A stretch of 14,672 nt of DNA from an uncultured Oscillochloris sp. (GCA_903877945.1 CAIRFY010000004.1:1-14672); one strand, 5' to 3'; positions 1-7,813 are shown, counted from the stretch's first letter. The notes: generated by a model from the sequence alone, not told the origin. Program-made: numbers and translations.

Positions 1-1
1 C

Positions 2-976
2 CGCCGTTGGATTATCGAACGCGATATGCTGGAGGCGATTGTCGCCCTACCGGAGCAGATGTTTTTCAATACTGGCATCGGCACCTACATCTGGATTGTC
101 ACCAACCGTAAGGAAGCGCAGCGTCAGCGCAGCGTGCAACTCATTGATGCACGCGAGCTATGGAAGCCGCTGCGTCGCAGCCAGGGTGATAAGCGGCGCT
201 ACTTGGGCGATGATGACATCACGGCGATTGTCCGTGCCTATGGCGCGTTCGCCGATGCCGACCCTACGATCAGCAAGGTGCTGGCAACCCATACGTTTGG
301 CTATGACCGGGCTACGATTGAGGAGCCGCTTAAATTGGTCTACCAGATGGACAGCGAGCGTAAGAGTCGCTTTCTCGATGCCGCGCCACATCTGCTCGAC
401 GACATCCAGTGGCTTGACCGCGAGTTCAAACGTGACCAGATCGCGGATTGGAACATCATCCGGGCCTTCTTCAAGGATCAGAAGCTGCGTTGGCGTATGC
501 CCGAGATCAAGCTCTTTCGCGATCTCTTCACCCTGCGTCACGATGAGGCCGCGCCGGTGATTGCCGACACGCGCCCGCAGCGCAAACAGAGCGACGAGCG
601 GGTGTGGGGCTGGTTCCCATGCCCGCAGGCGGGCGAAGATCGCCGCTACGAGCCAGACAGCCAGCGCCGCGACACCGAGAATATCCCCGCTAATGCAGTT
701 GATGCCGACGTGCGTGAGCCGCATATCGCCGCGTACTTCCGCGAGCAGGTGCTGCCGCATAAGCGTGAGGCTTGGGTTGATCGCGACAGCCTGCGCCGCG
801 CCTATGAGATCAATTTTAATCGCTACTTCTACACCTACACGCCGCCGCGTTCGCTAGAGGCGATTGACCACGACCTGCGCGACGCCGAGAAGCAGTACCT
901 TGGCATGCTGAGTCCTACCGAACTTGAGGATTTTCAAAGGGAGATCCGTAGGCTGCTGGGGGAGGATATGAAGTAA
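2..976 (+). CDS. hsdM: Type I restriction-modification DNA methyltransferase subunit, C-terminal part (5' truncated by window edge)
   Basis: HsdM supplies S-adenosylmethionine-dependent adenine methylation in the M2S core of a type I restriction-modification complex. The frame is open from the first complete codon at base 2, so the 324 visible residues are the C-terminal part of a longer protein and the true start lies outside the window. The stretch IVALPEQMFFNTGIGTYIW followed by IVTNRK is characteristic of HsdM just after the catalytic domain. The C-terminal NFNRYFYTYTPPRSLEAID is also typical of this family. The SAM-binding and catalytic NPPF/Y region would lie upstream and cannot be checked. 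The stop codon TAA (974-976) shares its last base with the ATG of hsdS, which indicates translational coupling and equimolar M and S synthesis. An adenine methylation product is inferred from the family. Confidence 0.93.
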   Translation, partial: RRWIIERDMLEAIVALPEQMFFNTGIGTYIWIVTNRKEAQRQRSVQLIDARELWKPLRRSQGDKRRYLGDDDITAIVRAYGAFADADPTISKVLATHTFGYDRATIEEPLKLVYQMDSERKSRFLDAAPHLLDDIQWLDREFKRDQIADWNIIRAFFKDQKLRWRMPEIKLFRDLFTLRHDEAAPVIADTRPQRKQSDERVWGWFPCPQAGEDRRYEPDSQRRDTENIPANAVDADVREPHIAAYFREQVLPHKREAWVDRDSLRRAYEINFNRYFYTYTPPRSLEAIDHDLRDAEKQYLGMLSPTELEDFQREIRRLLGEDMK

Positions 977-2286
977 TGATAGCGAGCAGTCTTAACTTAA
1001 TGGTACCTTGGCAGCCTGTTGCCAATGATGAATGGAAGCTTGTCCAAATCAAGCGTTATTATGACGTCATTTTAGGCAAAATGCTCCAGAATACTGCTCA
1101 GTCTTATGAAGACGAAGAAACCCCATATCTTAAAGCACAGCATGTTCAATGGGATGAAGTACGAATAGACGATCTGCCTACTATGTGGGCATCGCCTTCG
1201 GAAATTGAAATGTTGCGAGTACGAGAAGGCGACCTCCTCGTTTGTGAAGGTGGAGAAGTTGGTCGAGCTGCGATTGTGAAAGGAGAACCTCCTGTCGGCT
1301 GCATTATACAAAATGCCCTGCATCTTGTTCGACCAAAAGAGGGAGCTGAAACACGATTCTTAAAGTATCTATTAGAGTGCGCAGTTGCACAAGCATGGCT
1401 TGATGCACTCTGTAATCGATCTACCATTGCTCACTTTACCGTTGAGAAGTTTCGTGAAATGTGGATTCGGATTCCTTCCCTTCCTGTCCAGCGTGCCATT
1501 GCGGCCTACCTTGATCGCGAGACGGCGCGGATTGACGCGATGATCGCGACAAAGCGGCGGCTGATTGAGTTGCTGACTGAGAAACGCCGCGCACTGATAA
1601 CGCACGCAGTAACGCGAGGAATTAACTCGCACGCGCCGCTGAAGGACTCGGGTGTGGAGTGGATCGGTGAGGTGCCGGAAGGGTGGAAGATTACCAATCT
1701 CAAATACGTGGCACGGATTGGCAATGGCTCAACTCCACGCCGAGAATATATGTCTTATTGGCAAAGCGGGGTGTTTCCTTGGCTCACAAGTACTGTTGTG
1801 AATGACGAACTTATTGGCAAGCCCACGGATTTTGTGACAGAACTTGCGTTACATGAGTGTCATTTGCCGATTGTCAAGCCAAATAGCGTACTTGTAGCTA
1901 TTACGGGTGAAAGAAAGACACGTGGTAAGGCGGCCATATTACCCTATGAAGCAACGATTAATCAGCATATGGCGTATATTACTCCAATAAACCAAGCGCT
2001 TCATGTTGAATTCCTTCAGCGATATTTATCTAGTTCATACGAGATTTTACGAATACTCAGCGAAGGAACTGGAAGCACAAAAGGGGCACTAACTTGTGAG
2101 CAGTTAGGGGAGTTCCCTATACTACTTCCGTCACTTCCAGAACAAATAGCGATCATTGAGCGATCAAGATCAATGACTAAACGCCTTGATCGTTTACATG
2201 ATGTAGCTCGCTACACTATTACCCTGCTTCACGAGCGTCGTGCCGCCCTGATCAGCGCAGCCGTCACGGGGCAGTTAGCCATATAG
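976..2286 (+). CDS. hsdS: Type I restriction-modification specificity subunit
   Basis: HsdS reads the bipartite recognition sequence for the type I complex. The 436 residues show the usual layout: target recognition domain 1 (about 20-165), a conserved spacer helix with AIAAYLDRETARIDAMI and EKRRALITHAVTRG (about 174-215), domain 2 starting at GVEWIGEVPEGWK (about 226), and a second spacer helix ending in ERRAALISAAVTGQLAI. Both domains are complete, so it should still give specificity to HsdM. The start overlaps the hsdM stop, with a purine-rich GGGGGAGG ribosome-binding site inside the end of hsdM. By eye both recognition domains (about 976-1490 and 1700-2220) are clearly more AT-rich than the spacer (about 1491-1690) and than hsdM. 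That is the pattern expected if the domains were exchanged horizontally between conserved spacers. Confidence 0.95.
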   Translation: MIASSLNLMVPWQPVANDEWKLVQIKRYYDVILGKMLQNTAQSYEDEETPYLKAQHVQWDEVRIDDLPTMWASPSEIEMLRVREGDLLVCEGGEVGRAAIVKGEPPVGCIIQNALHLVRPKEGAETRFLKYLLECAVAQAWLDALCNRSTIAHFTVEKFREMWIRIPSLPVQRAIAAYLDRETARIDAMIATKRRLIELLTEKRRALITHAVTRGINSHAPLKDSGVEWIGEVPEGWKITNLKYVARIGNGSTPRREYMSYWQSGVFPWLTSTVVNDELIGKPTDFVTELALHECHLPIVKPNSVLVAITGERKTRGKAAILPYEATINQHMAYITPINQALHVEFLQRYLSSSYEILRILSEGTGSTKGALTCEQLGEFPILLPSLPEQIAIIERSRSMTKRLDRLHDVARYTITLLHERRAALISAAVTGQLAI

Positions 2287-2362
2287 CAATCCTATCTGGG
2301 TCGTAAACCTGTCAGGTGGGCCCCTGACGCATCGGGATTAGGATCGCCATAGCGGAGTAACT

Positions 2363-3781
2363 ATGCGAGTCGAACAACTCACCCTTCAGCACTTCCGTGG
2401 ATACGACAACACCACGTTCGATTTTAAGTCCGGCATGAACCTGCTGGTCGGGGTTAATGGTGCTGGCAAATCCAGCGTGCTAGAGGCGTTGCGGCTGTTG
2501 CTTTCGCATATGCTACCAGTGATCAGCGCCTCAAAAGACAAGCCGTTCAATGCACGTGAAGATGACATCGCCGTGGGCGCGGAGCGGCTCTATGCCAACC
2601 TGCGTATCGAGATCAGCGACGTTGCGATGGAAGAGGATATGCGCGTCTGGCGGCGCGCTGATGAGGGTGCATCTGGGGTATTGGAGACAGGGGACGTAAT
2701 CGCCGAAGGTTCTGCTGATGACATCGTGGGTGAGGAGCGCACAGCAGAACCACAAGGGCAGCGCAAAAACGACTACCGCTTTCTTGGGGTCAGCGATGAT
2801 CGCCAGCAGCGCGACGATGCTGGTAGCAGTATCTCTCCTGTAGAACAGAAACAGCGCAATGATCGCCGTAAGCAGGAGATCGAGTCGTTGCCCAAAAAAT
2901 TACGACGGGCAATTGAGCAGGTACCTGCAATCTACTTCTCGGCTCATCGTTCACTCATCAATGTTGCCGATGAGACAAAGCGCGAACGTAGCATTGGTGG
3001 TCAGGCAGCCGCCTTCGTTGATGCACTCGATCCAGAACGCCAGCTTAAAGTCGCCGAGTTTGCGCGCTGGTGGGTTGTCTTTGAGTCGCTGACCCGCGAT
3101 CCGGATGCTGCTGTCGCCGCACGCGCAACCGCACAGAAGCAAGCGTTTGAGCAAGCTGTCACCCACTTTCTCGATGGCTTTACCAATGTACAGGCTGTCG
3201 ATAAGCCTAAACCCACACTGCTGCTGAATAAAGCTGGCACAACCCTTGATGTCCGGATGCTATCTGATGGCGAGCGCAGTATGCTCGCCATTGTGCTTGA
3301 CATCGCCCGGCGCTTGTCTCAGGCGAACCCGCAGCTTGCCGATCCGCTGCGCGAGGGTCAGGCTATCGTGCTGATCGACGAGCTTGATCTCCACCTGCAC
3401 CCGCAGTGGCAGCGTATGATAGTGCAGAAGCTTACTGAGACCTTTCCTCAATGCCAGTTTATTGCGACCACACACTCGCCGCAGATCATCGGCGAGGTTG
3501 CGCCGGAACAGATCATCATCTTGGAAGTCGGCAAGCAACCGTATCAGCCCGATCAGTCGCTAGGGATGGACAGTAATTGGATTTTGCAATTCTTGATGGG
3601 AACACCCAATCGCAATGTCACAACCAATCAGCAACTTGAGCGCATTAGCGACTTGATCGAGGATGCTGAGTACGAGCAGGCGGCAACTGAGATTGCAAAG
3701 CTGCGTCAACGTATGCCCGATGATCCTGAACTGGTCAAACTACAGGTTCGGCTTGCGCGCATGCAAATCCTTGGAACGTAA
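2363..3781 (+). CDS. ptuA: Septu-like defence ATPase PtuA (COG3950-type AAA ATPase)
   Basis: This is an ABC/SMC-like ATPase of the OLD/RecF-related group, 472 residues. It has an N-terminal LxxFRGY element, Walker A GVNGAGKSS (30-38), an ABC-type signature LSDGERS (300-306), Walker B VLIDELDLHLHP with D339 and E340, and the switch motif TTHSP (H371). The tail has the TPNRNVTTNQQ segment seen in PtuA-like proteins. All ATPase motifs are intact. It is followed after 9 bp by an HNH nuclease gene, the pairing that defines Septu (PtuA-PtuB) and that also accompanies some retrons. It begins 76 bp after hsdS with a GGAG ribosome-binding site just before the ATG, and the gap holds only a small GTCAGG/CCTGAC inverted repeat (2311-2328). 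In known Septu systems PtuA assembles with PtuB and controls its nuclease activity in antiphage defence. That role is inferred here from family and gene order. Confidence 0.87.
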   Translation: MRVEQLTLQHFRGYDNTTFDFKSGMNLLVGVNGAGKSSVLEALRLLLSHMLPVISASKDKPFNAREDDIAVGAERLYANLRIEISDVAMEEDMRVWRRADEGASGVLETGDVIAEGSADDIVGEERTAEPQGQRKNDYRFLGVSDDRQQRDDAGSSISPVEQKQRNDRRKQEIESLPKKLRRAIEQVPAIYFSAHRSLINVADETKRERSIGGQAAAFVDALDPERQLKVAEFARWWVVFESLTRDPDAAVAARATAQKQAFEQAVTHFLDGFTNVQAVDKPKPTLLLNKAGTTLDVRMLSDGERSMLAIVLDIARRLSQANPQLADPLREGQAIVLIDELDLHLHPQWQRMIVQKLTETFPQCQFIATTHSPQIIGEVAPEQIIILEVGKQPYQPDQSLGMDSNWILQFLMGTPNRNVTTNQQLERISDLIEDAEYEQAATEIAKLRQRMPDDPELVKLQVRLARMQILGT

Positions 3782-3790
3782 CAGCCAGCC

Positions 3791-4453
3791 ATGAAATACA
3801 TTACAAAACGCCCCCAGCCACAGGCATTGATTGCCTGGACGCGAACCCGCAGCGAAGATGATGAGCAAGCAACAACTTGGACGTATGACGATATGCCGGG
3901 CGGCGTCCGGGAATCTGTCAAAAGAAGCCTCATTGCAGAACAGGGCGGATTGTGTTGCTATACGGGACGACGGATCATCCTGGAAACGTCGCATATTGAG
4001 CATCTCAAACCACAAGCCGCGTGCGTAGGCCACGAAGACACCGACTATAACAACTTGCTTGCCGCCTATCCTTCATCAGCGCCAAACACACCCGGTTGTC
4101 CATATGGCGCACATAGAAAAGCCAATTGGCACGAGCCAGAGCTATTTGTCCATCCCCGGCGTCAAGATTGCGAGGTGCGCTTTCGCTACCGTGATACAGG
4201 TAAGATTGTGCCGACAAACCCAGCCGATACGGCGGCTGCAACAACGATCCGTCAATTAGGACTTGATCATGCCCAACTGGAGCAGATGCGAAAAGCAGCG
4301 ATCTACGCTGCAATCTACGACGAGGAATTGACGAAGCCCCAGGCGCAGCGGCTTCTCGCTGCAATGGATCAGCGCGACGGGCAGGGACAATTTCATGAGT
4401 TCTGCTTTGTGCTTAAACAGGCATGCGAGAAGTATCTGAAGCGGTTTGAGTAG
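3791..4453 (+). CDS. ptuB: Septu-like HNH endonuclease PtuB (TIGR02646-like)
   Basis: This is a 220-residue HNH-fold protein in the unit with ptuA. The N-terminus MKYITKRPQPQAL resembles PtuB/TIGR02646 proteins. The beta-beta-metal core runs from LIAEQGGLCCYTGRRI (47-62) through SHIEHLKPQ (67-75, with H68 and H71), then YNNLLAAYP (86-94) and GCPYGAHRKANW (102-113), which bring further Asn, Cys and His residues. These fit a metal-dependent DNA or RNA nuclease. The CxYC zinc-ribbon spacing common in HNH proteins is replaced by CCYTG, so metal-site geometry may differ; C103 may contribute. The start is chosen because it follows the ptuA stop by 9 bp, although no strong Shine-Dalgarno is visible, so coupling from ptuA is plausible. 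The likely role is the toxic effector of the Septu pair, restrained by PtuA until phage infection (family knowledge, inferred here). Confidence 0.86.
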   Translation: MKYITKRPQPQALIAWTRTRSEDDEQATTWTYDDMPGGVRESVKRSLIAEQGGLCCYTGRRIILETSHIEHLKPQAACVGHEDTDYNNLLAAYPSSAPNTPGCPYGAHRKANWHEPELFVHPRRQDCEVRFRYRDTGKIVPTNPADTAAATTIRQLGLDHAQLEQMRKAAIYAAIYDEELTKPQAQRLLAAMDQRDGQGQFHEFCFVLKQACEKYLKRFE

Positions 4454-4515
4454 GCTACATCTGAGAAGGCGACGACCTAGGCAGAGAAGAGCTGGAAACA
4501 CGATGACACAATACC

Positions 4516-4989
4516 TTCATCATGGATGTGCTGCGCAACTACACAACCTATGCAACCTACTTCAACTTACTAAAGCAAAGCGCAGACGACCCCCACGTTG
4601 AGCGTAAGCAGGCTGCGAAAGCCCTCGCACGCTTTCTGCGCCTACACCCACACAATATCGCCCAAAAGACCGAGGTCATGGTCGAACACTTCTACGCCTA
4701 CACGCGCCACAAAATCAATGGCCGCGCAAAGGCTATGGTTGTCACCGACTTCGATCAAATTATTGCGGCTGCGTCAGTCTCGCCAGAGCTTCGGCAGGCT
4801 GCCCAGGTGAACTCGGCTGATAAGTTTGCACTGCTTTTCAGGCGACTACTCGAATCACTCTTCATCGAGCGCATGGATCAAAACGAGATGCTATTCGCTC
4901 GCTACATGAATGATCGTGACTTCCAGAAAGTTGTGTCAGAGTGGCTTGGATCCGAGGTATACCAACGGCTCAATAGAGGCGAAGAGTAG
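4516..4989 (+). pseudogene. hsdR: Remnant of type I restriction subunit gene (hsdR), internally deleted
   Basis: An open frame from ATG 4522 gives 155 residues, whereas HsdR is usually around 1000. Residues 1-75 (MDVLRNYTTYATYF, then RFLRLHPHNIAQKTEVMVEH and GRAKAMVVT) match the segment of HsdR between its two helicase lobes, where full-length relatives read FILDVLxNYTTY and later GRAKAMVVT. The in-frame codons before the ATG (4516-4521) encode Phe-Ile, as in that HsdR motif, and a TGA lies just upstream at 4504, so the ATG is probably not a native start. From about residue 76 (base 4747) the protein jumps to what looks like the HsdR C-terminus (DKFALLFRRLLESLFIERM, then RYMNDRDFQKVV and SEVYQRL). 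The N-terminal PD-(D/E)XK nuclease, Walker A lobe and most of lobe 2 are absent. It cannot be a functional translocase or nuclease. A small expressed HsdM/S-binding protein remains possible but is speculative. Confidence 0.82.
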
Positions 4990-5008
4990 GGCTTAACGAA
5001 TATAGAGG

Positions 5009-5057
5009 CACGAATCGGAATGGGCGGGAGCATTGCTCCCGCCCATTCCGATTCGTG
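5009..5057. terminator. Perfect 23-bp inverted repeat between convergent genes, likely bidirectional terminator
   Basis: The arms 5009-5031 and 5035-5057 are exactly complementary with a 3-base ATT loop, giving a very stable GC-rich hairpin. It sits between the 3' end of the hsdR remnant (+) and the 3' end of gyrB (-). Neither side has a clear T-tract, so intrinsic termination is plausible but not proven. It could also be a copy of a dispersed palindromic repeat. Confidence 0.6.
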
Positions 5058-5075
5058 TGACATCTGACACCCAGC

Positions 5076-6992
5076 CTAAATATCCAAATACGTCACCTCA
5101 GCCGCGTGCGTGGTGATGAAACGCTTGCGCGGGGGTACTAGATCGCCCATCAGCATCGTAAACGTCTCGTCAGCCAACTGCGCGTCCTCGACCGTCACCT
5201 GGAGGATGATCCGGTTAGCCGGGTTGAGCGTCGTCTCCCAGAGTTGCTCGGCGTTCATCTCGCCAAGACCCTTGTAGCGCTGGATTTCAACCTTGGTGCC
5301 GGGGGCCAGTTTGCCGGTGTAGGCGTCGCGCTCGGCGTCGGAGTAGGTATACACCTGCTCACGACCGTGCTTGATCCGGTAGAGCGGCGGCTGAGCAATA
5401 TAGAGGTGGCCATTGGTGATCAACTGGCGCATGTGGCGGAAGAAGAAGGTGAGCAGCAGCGTGCGGATGTGGCTACCGTCCACATCGGCGTCGGCCATGA
5501 GAATAATGCGGTGGTAGCGCAGCTTCTCGGGCGTGAACAGCTCACCGATGGCGGTGCCAATGGCGGTGATCAGGTTCTTCACCTCAGCGTTGGAGAGCAT
5601 CTTGTCCATGCGGCTCTTCTCGACGTTGAGGATCTTGCCGCGCAGCGGCAGGATCGCCTGGAAGCGCCGGTCGCGGCCCTGCTTGGCGGTGCCGCCGGCC
5701 GAGTCGCCCTCGACGATGTAGAGTTCGCAGCGAGCCGGGTTGGTGTCCGAGCAGTCGGCGAGCTTGCCGGGCAGGGAGAATCCCTCCATGGCGCTCTTGC
5801 GGGCCGTGTCGCGCACCTTCTGCACGGCCAGGCGGGTGCGAGCGGCTGAGACAGCCTTCTCAATGATCCGGCGGGCCTCGGCAGGATTCTCGTCAAGCCA
5901 CGCCCCGAACGCATCGCCCATCACCGTGCCCACGGCGCTAGCCGCCTCGGGACTCACCAGCTTCTCCTTGGTCTGTGAACTAAACTGCGGGTCCTTCAGC
6001 TTCACGCTGATCACCGCCGTCAGCCCCTCGCGCACATCGTCGCCGGTGAGGTTGGTGTCGTTGTCCTTGAGCAGACTCTTGGCGCGGGCGTAGGTGTTAA
6101 TCACCCGCGTCAGCGCAGTGCGGAAGCCCGAGAGGTGCGCGCCGCCGTCGGTATTGTTAATATTGTTGGCAAAGGCGTAGATCGAGTCGGTATCGTAGGT
6201 AACGGTGTACTGCATCGCCACCTCTACCGCCACGTCGCCGACGGTGCGCTCGACATAGAAGGGTAGGCGGTGCAGCACGCCCTTGCCCTTGTTCAAGTGG
6301 CGCACATAGGAGATAATCCCGCCCTCGAAGTAGAAGTTGACCTCCTGGTCAGTGCGCTGATCGACAAAGTGGAAGCGCAGCCCCTTCGTGAGATAGGCCA
6401 TCTCGCGGAAACGCTGGGCGACGGTCTTGAAGTGATAGTCGATCCCGTCTTTGAAGATCGTAATGTCTGGCATGAAGTGGATGGAGGTGCCTTCGCCCTC
6501 GGCATCGCCAATAGCCCGCACGGGGGCCAGAGGTTTGCCGATGGCGTACTCCTGCATCCAAAGCTTACCGTGGCGGCGCACCTCGGCGCGCAGCCGCTCC
6601 GAGAGGGCGTTGACCACCGAGAGACCTACGCCGTGCAAGCCGGACGACACCTTGTAGCCACCGTCGCCGAATTTGCCGCCAGCATGGAGCTCGGTGGTAG
6701 CCAGTTGAAGCGCCGAAACCTTGTGCTTGGGGTGAATGTCCACCGGGATACCGCGACCGTTGTCCGTCACCCGTACCGAGCCATCGGGGAAGATGGTAAT
6801 CTCAATCGCATCGGCGTACCCAGCCAGCGCCTCGTCCACCGAGTTATCGACCACCTCCTTGATCATATGATGCAGGCCGTTGATGTCTGTCGGCCCAATA
6901 TACATGCCGGGGCGTTTCCGTACCGCGTCCAGCCCCTCTAGCACCGTGATCTGGCTGGCGTCGTAGGCATGTGGTGGTTCTGTGGTCGTCAT
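5076..6992 (-). CDS. gyrB: DNA gyrase subunit B
   Basis: GyrB is the ATPase subunit of the A2B2 type II topoisomerase that introduces negative supercoils. The 638 residues match the length of GyrB proteins without the large insertion found in Proteobacteria. The GHKL ATPase domain carries LDAVRKRPGMYIG (21-33), EVVDNS (46-51), TDNGRGIP (76-83) and GLHGVG (118-123). The transducer domain has QTKEKL (340-345), with the lysine that contacts the ATP gamma-phosphate. The TOPRIM domain has EGDSAGG (428-434) and the metal-binding DADVDG (501-506). The C-terminal tail has RYKGLGEMN (572-580). All key residues are present. QTKEKL and general similarity favour GyrB over ParE, although the two are close paralogues. 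The start is an ATG after a TGAGGA ribosome-binding site. No gyrA, recF or dnaA lies beside it in the window, so it stands alone here. Confidence 0.96.
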   Translation of the reverse strand: MTTTEPPHAYDASQITVLEGLDAVRKRPGMYIGPTDINGLHHMIKEVVDNSVDEALAGYADAIEITIFPDGSVRVTDNGRGIPVDIHPKHKVSALQLATTELHAGGKFGDGGYKVSSGLHGVGLSVVNALSERLRAEVRRHGKLWMQEYAIGKPLAPVRAIGDAEGEGTSIHFMPDITIFKDGIDYHFKTVAQRFREMAYLTKGLRFHFVDQRTDQEVNFYFEGGIISYVRHLNKGKGVLHRLPFYVERTVGDVAVEVAMQYTVTYDTDSIYAFANNINNTDGGAHLSGFRTALTRVINTYARAKSLLKDNDTNLTGDDVREGLTAVISVKLKDPQFSSQTKEKLVSPEAASAVGTVMGDAFGAWLDENPAEARRIIEKAVSAARTRLAVQKVRDTARKSAMEGFSLPGKLADCSDTNPARCELYIVEGDSAGGTAKQGRDRRFQAILPLRGKILNVEKSRMDKMLSNAEVKNLITAIGTAIGELFTPEKLRYHRIILMADADVDGSHIRTLLLTFFFRHMRQLITNGHLYIAQPPLYRIKHGREQVYTYSDAERDAYTGKLAPGTKVEIQRYKGLGEMNAEQLWETTLNPANRIILQVTVEDAQLADETFTMLMGDLVPPRKRFITTHAAEVTYLDI

Positions 6993-7137
6993 GTGTATCC
7001 TCAGATGGGTATGAGCGAATGAGCTGAAGGATGCGTCTGCGTTCCCTCACTCTCTCTCGTCGGTAAGAAAATATGTCTGTCGGTTCTGCGTTTTGGGGCT
7101 TTACAATGCGTAAGATCGCCCCTTCTACAAGCGTCTC

Positions 7138-7146
7138 ATTATACCA
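7138..7146 (-). promoter_or_regulatory. Extended -10 promoter for gyrB
   Basis: On the minus strand the sequence reads TGGTATAAT, a consensus extended -10 element (TGn plus TATAAT). The -35 region (around 7161-7166, TTCCCG) is poor, as is usual for extended -10 promoters, and an A/T-rich stretch lies further upstream. It predicts a gyrB leader of about 140 nt. Gyrase promoters often respond to supercoiling; that is not readable here. Confidence 0.6.
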
Positions 7147-7238
7147 CATCCAGGCGTGTTCGGGAATTTTATTTCGTACATCTGTACGGCTACAGCATCC
7201 ATTGTCCATCCCTCGCCCTCCGACGGCAACAGGGTTTT

Positions 7239-7441
7239 GCCACAGAAGAACACAGAAAAAAACGCAATACCGCAGAAGTCACGCTGTCTTCGTCCTCTTT
7301 GCGTCTTCGCGTCTTTGCGTCACACCATCATCATGCGTTCGACGCAAAGGCGCAAAGACTCTCACTTCGTTCAACGTGACAGCGTTACTTCTGCAGTATT
7401 GCGAAAAAACATTTCTGTATCTTTCCGTGTTCTTCTGTGGC
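7239..7441. repeat. Imperfect 203-bp inverted repeat element
   Basis: The outer 15 bases of each arm (GCCACAGAAGAACAC and its complement) match exactly. Further matching blocks follow: CGCAATA, CGCAGAAGT, ACGCTGT, and an inner block with TTTGCGTC-type words. The arms differ by small insertions, so the whole folds into one long imperfect hairpin. CACAGAAGAACACAG and CTTTGCGTCTTTGCGTC words are of a kind seen as dispersed intergenic repeats in several bacterial phyla. No coding sequence is visible inside. Confidence 0.75.
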
Positions 7442-7491
7442 CGTGAATTGTCGTTGGTCTGAACTCACTCAGTAGGGGCATCCTTAGAAGG

Positions 7492-7632
7492 AGGGCTGTT
7501 GCAAAGATACTGCTGGCAAACGCAAAAACCATCACCCAATCGAATTAGTGGCTCTGCATTGCAGCGCCATGGACACTACTCCGAAAGTATTAGTACCAGG
7601 GGGTTTGCCAGCAGTATCTTTGCAATAGCCCT
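7492..7632. mobile_element. MITE-like element, 141 bp, with 30-bp terminal inverted repeats
   Basis: The left arm 7492-7521 begins AGGGCTGTTGCAAAGATACT and is the reverse complement of the right arm 7603-7632 with a single mismatch (G/A at the seventh base). The 81-bp interior has no open frame of note. Long, nearly perfect termini starting with GGCTGTTGCAAA resemble insertion-sequence ends, so this is probably a non-autonomous derivative of an IS element. No clear target-site duplication is visible. The right end abuts the first copy of a 17-bp direct repeat. Confidence 0.75.
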
Positions 7633-7806
7633 GCTTCCCTCATCAGGGCATGTGTGGTCGCCGGGCAGCCCTCACCCCCCAGCCCCCTCTCCCTGAACGG
7701 GAGAGGGGGAGCCGAGCGCATCCTGATGAAGAATCTCCCCGTGAGGGAGAGGGGCAGGGGGTGAGGGGGCCGGAGCTGACTTTGCTCATGCCCTGCTTCC
7801 CTCATC
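7628..7806 (+). repeat. Pair of 17-bp direct repeats flanking the C-rich element
   Basis: GCCCTGCTTCCCTCATC occurs at 7628-7644 and again, identical, at 7790-7806. The copies enclose the CCCTCACCCCC inverted repeat. The first copy overlaps the last bases of the 141-bp MITE-like element. They may mark a past insertion or a duplication. Confidence 0.7.
7669..7767. repeat. C-rich/G-rich inverted repeat of the CCCTCACCCCC type
   Basis: The left arm starts CCCTCACCCCCCAGCCCCCT and the right arm ends in GGGGGTGAGGG, so the ends pair over about 25 bases with few mismatches. Inside the left half is a second perfect hairpin, an 11-bp CCCCCTCTCCC stem (7683-7693 with 7699-7709). This kind of sequence is commonly found in many dispersed copies in bacterial genomes; copy number cannot be judged from one window. 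Confidence 0.7.
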
Positions 7807-7813
7807 CCCCAGG

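Noticed and set aside
2363..4453. Retron system (PtuA/PtuB-like genes occur with some retrons)
   Set aside because: No reverse transcriptase gene and no msr/msd-like structure lies beside the pair; the neighbours are type I RM genes.
5244..5849. Long open frame on the + strand opposite gyrB
   Set aside because: Antisense shadow of a well-conserved gene in GC-rich DNA; no ribosome-binding site or recognisable motif.
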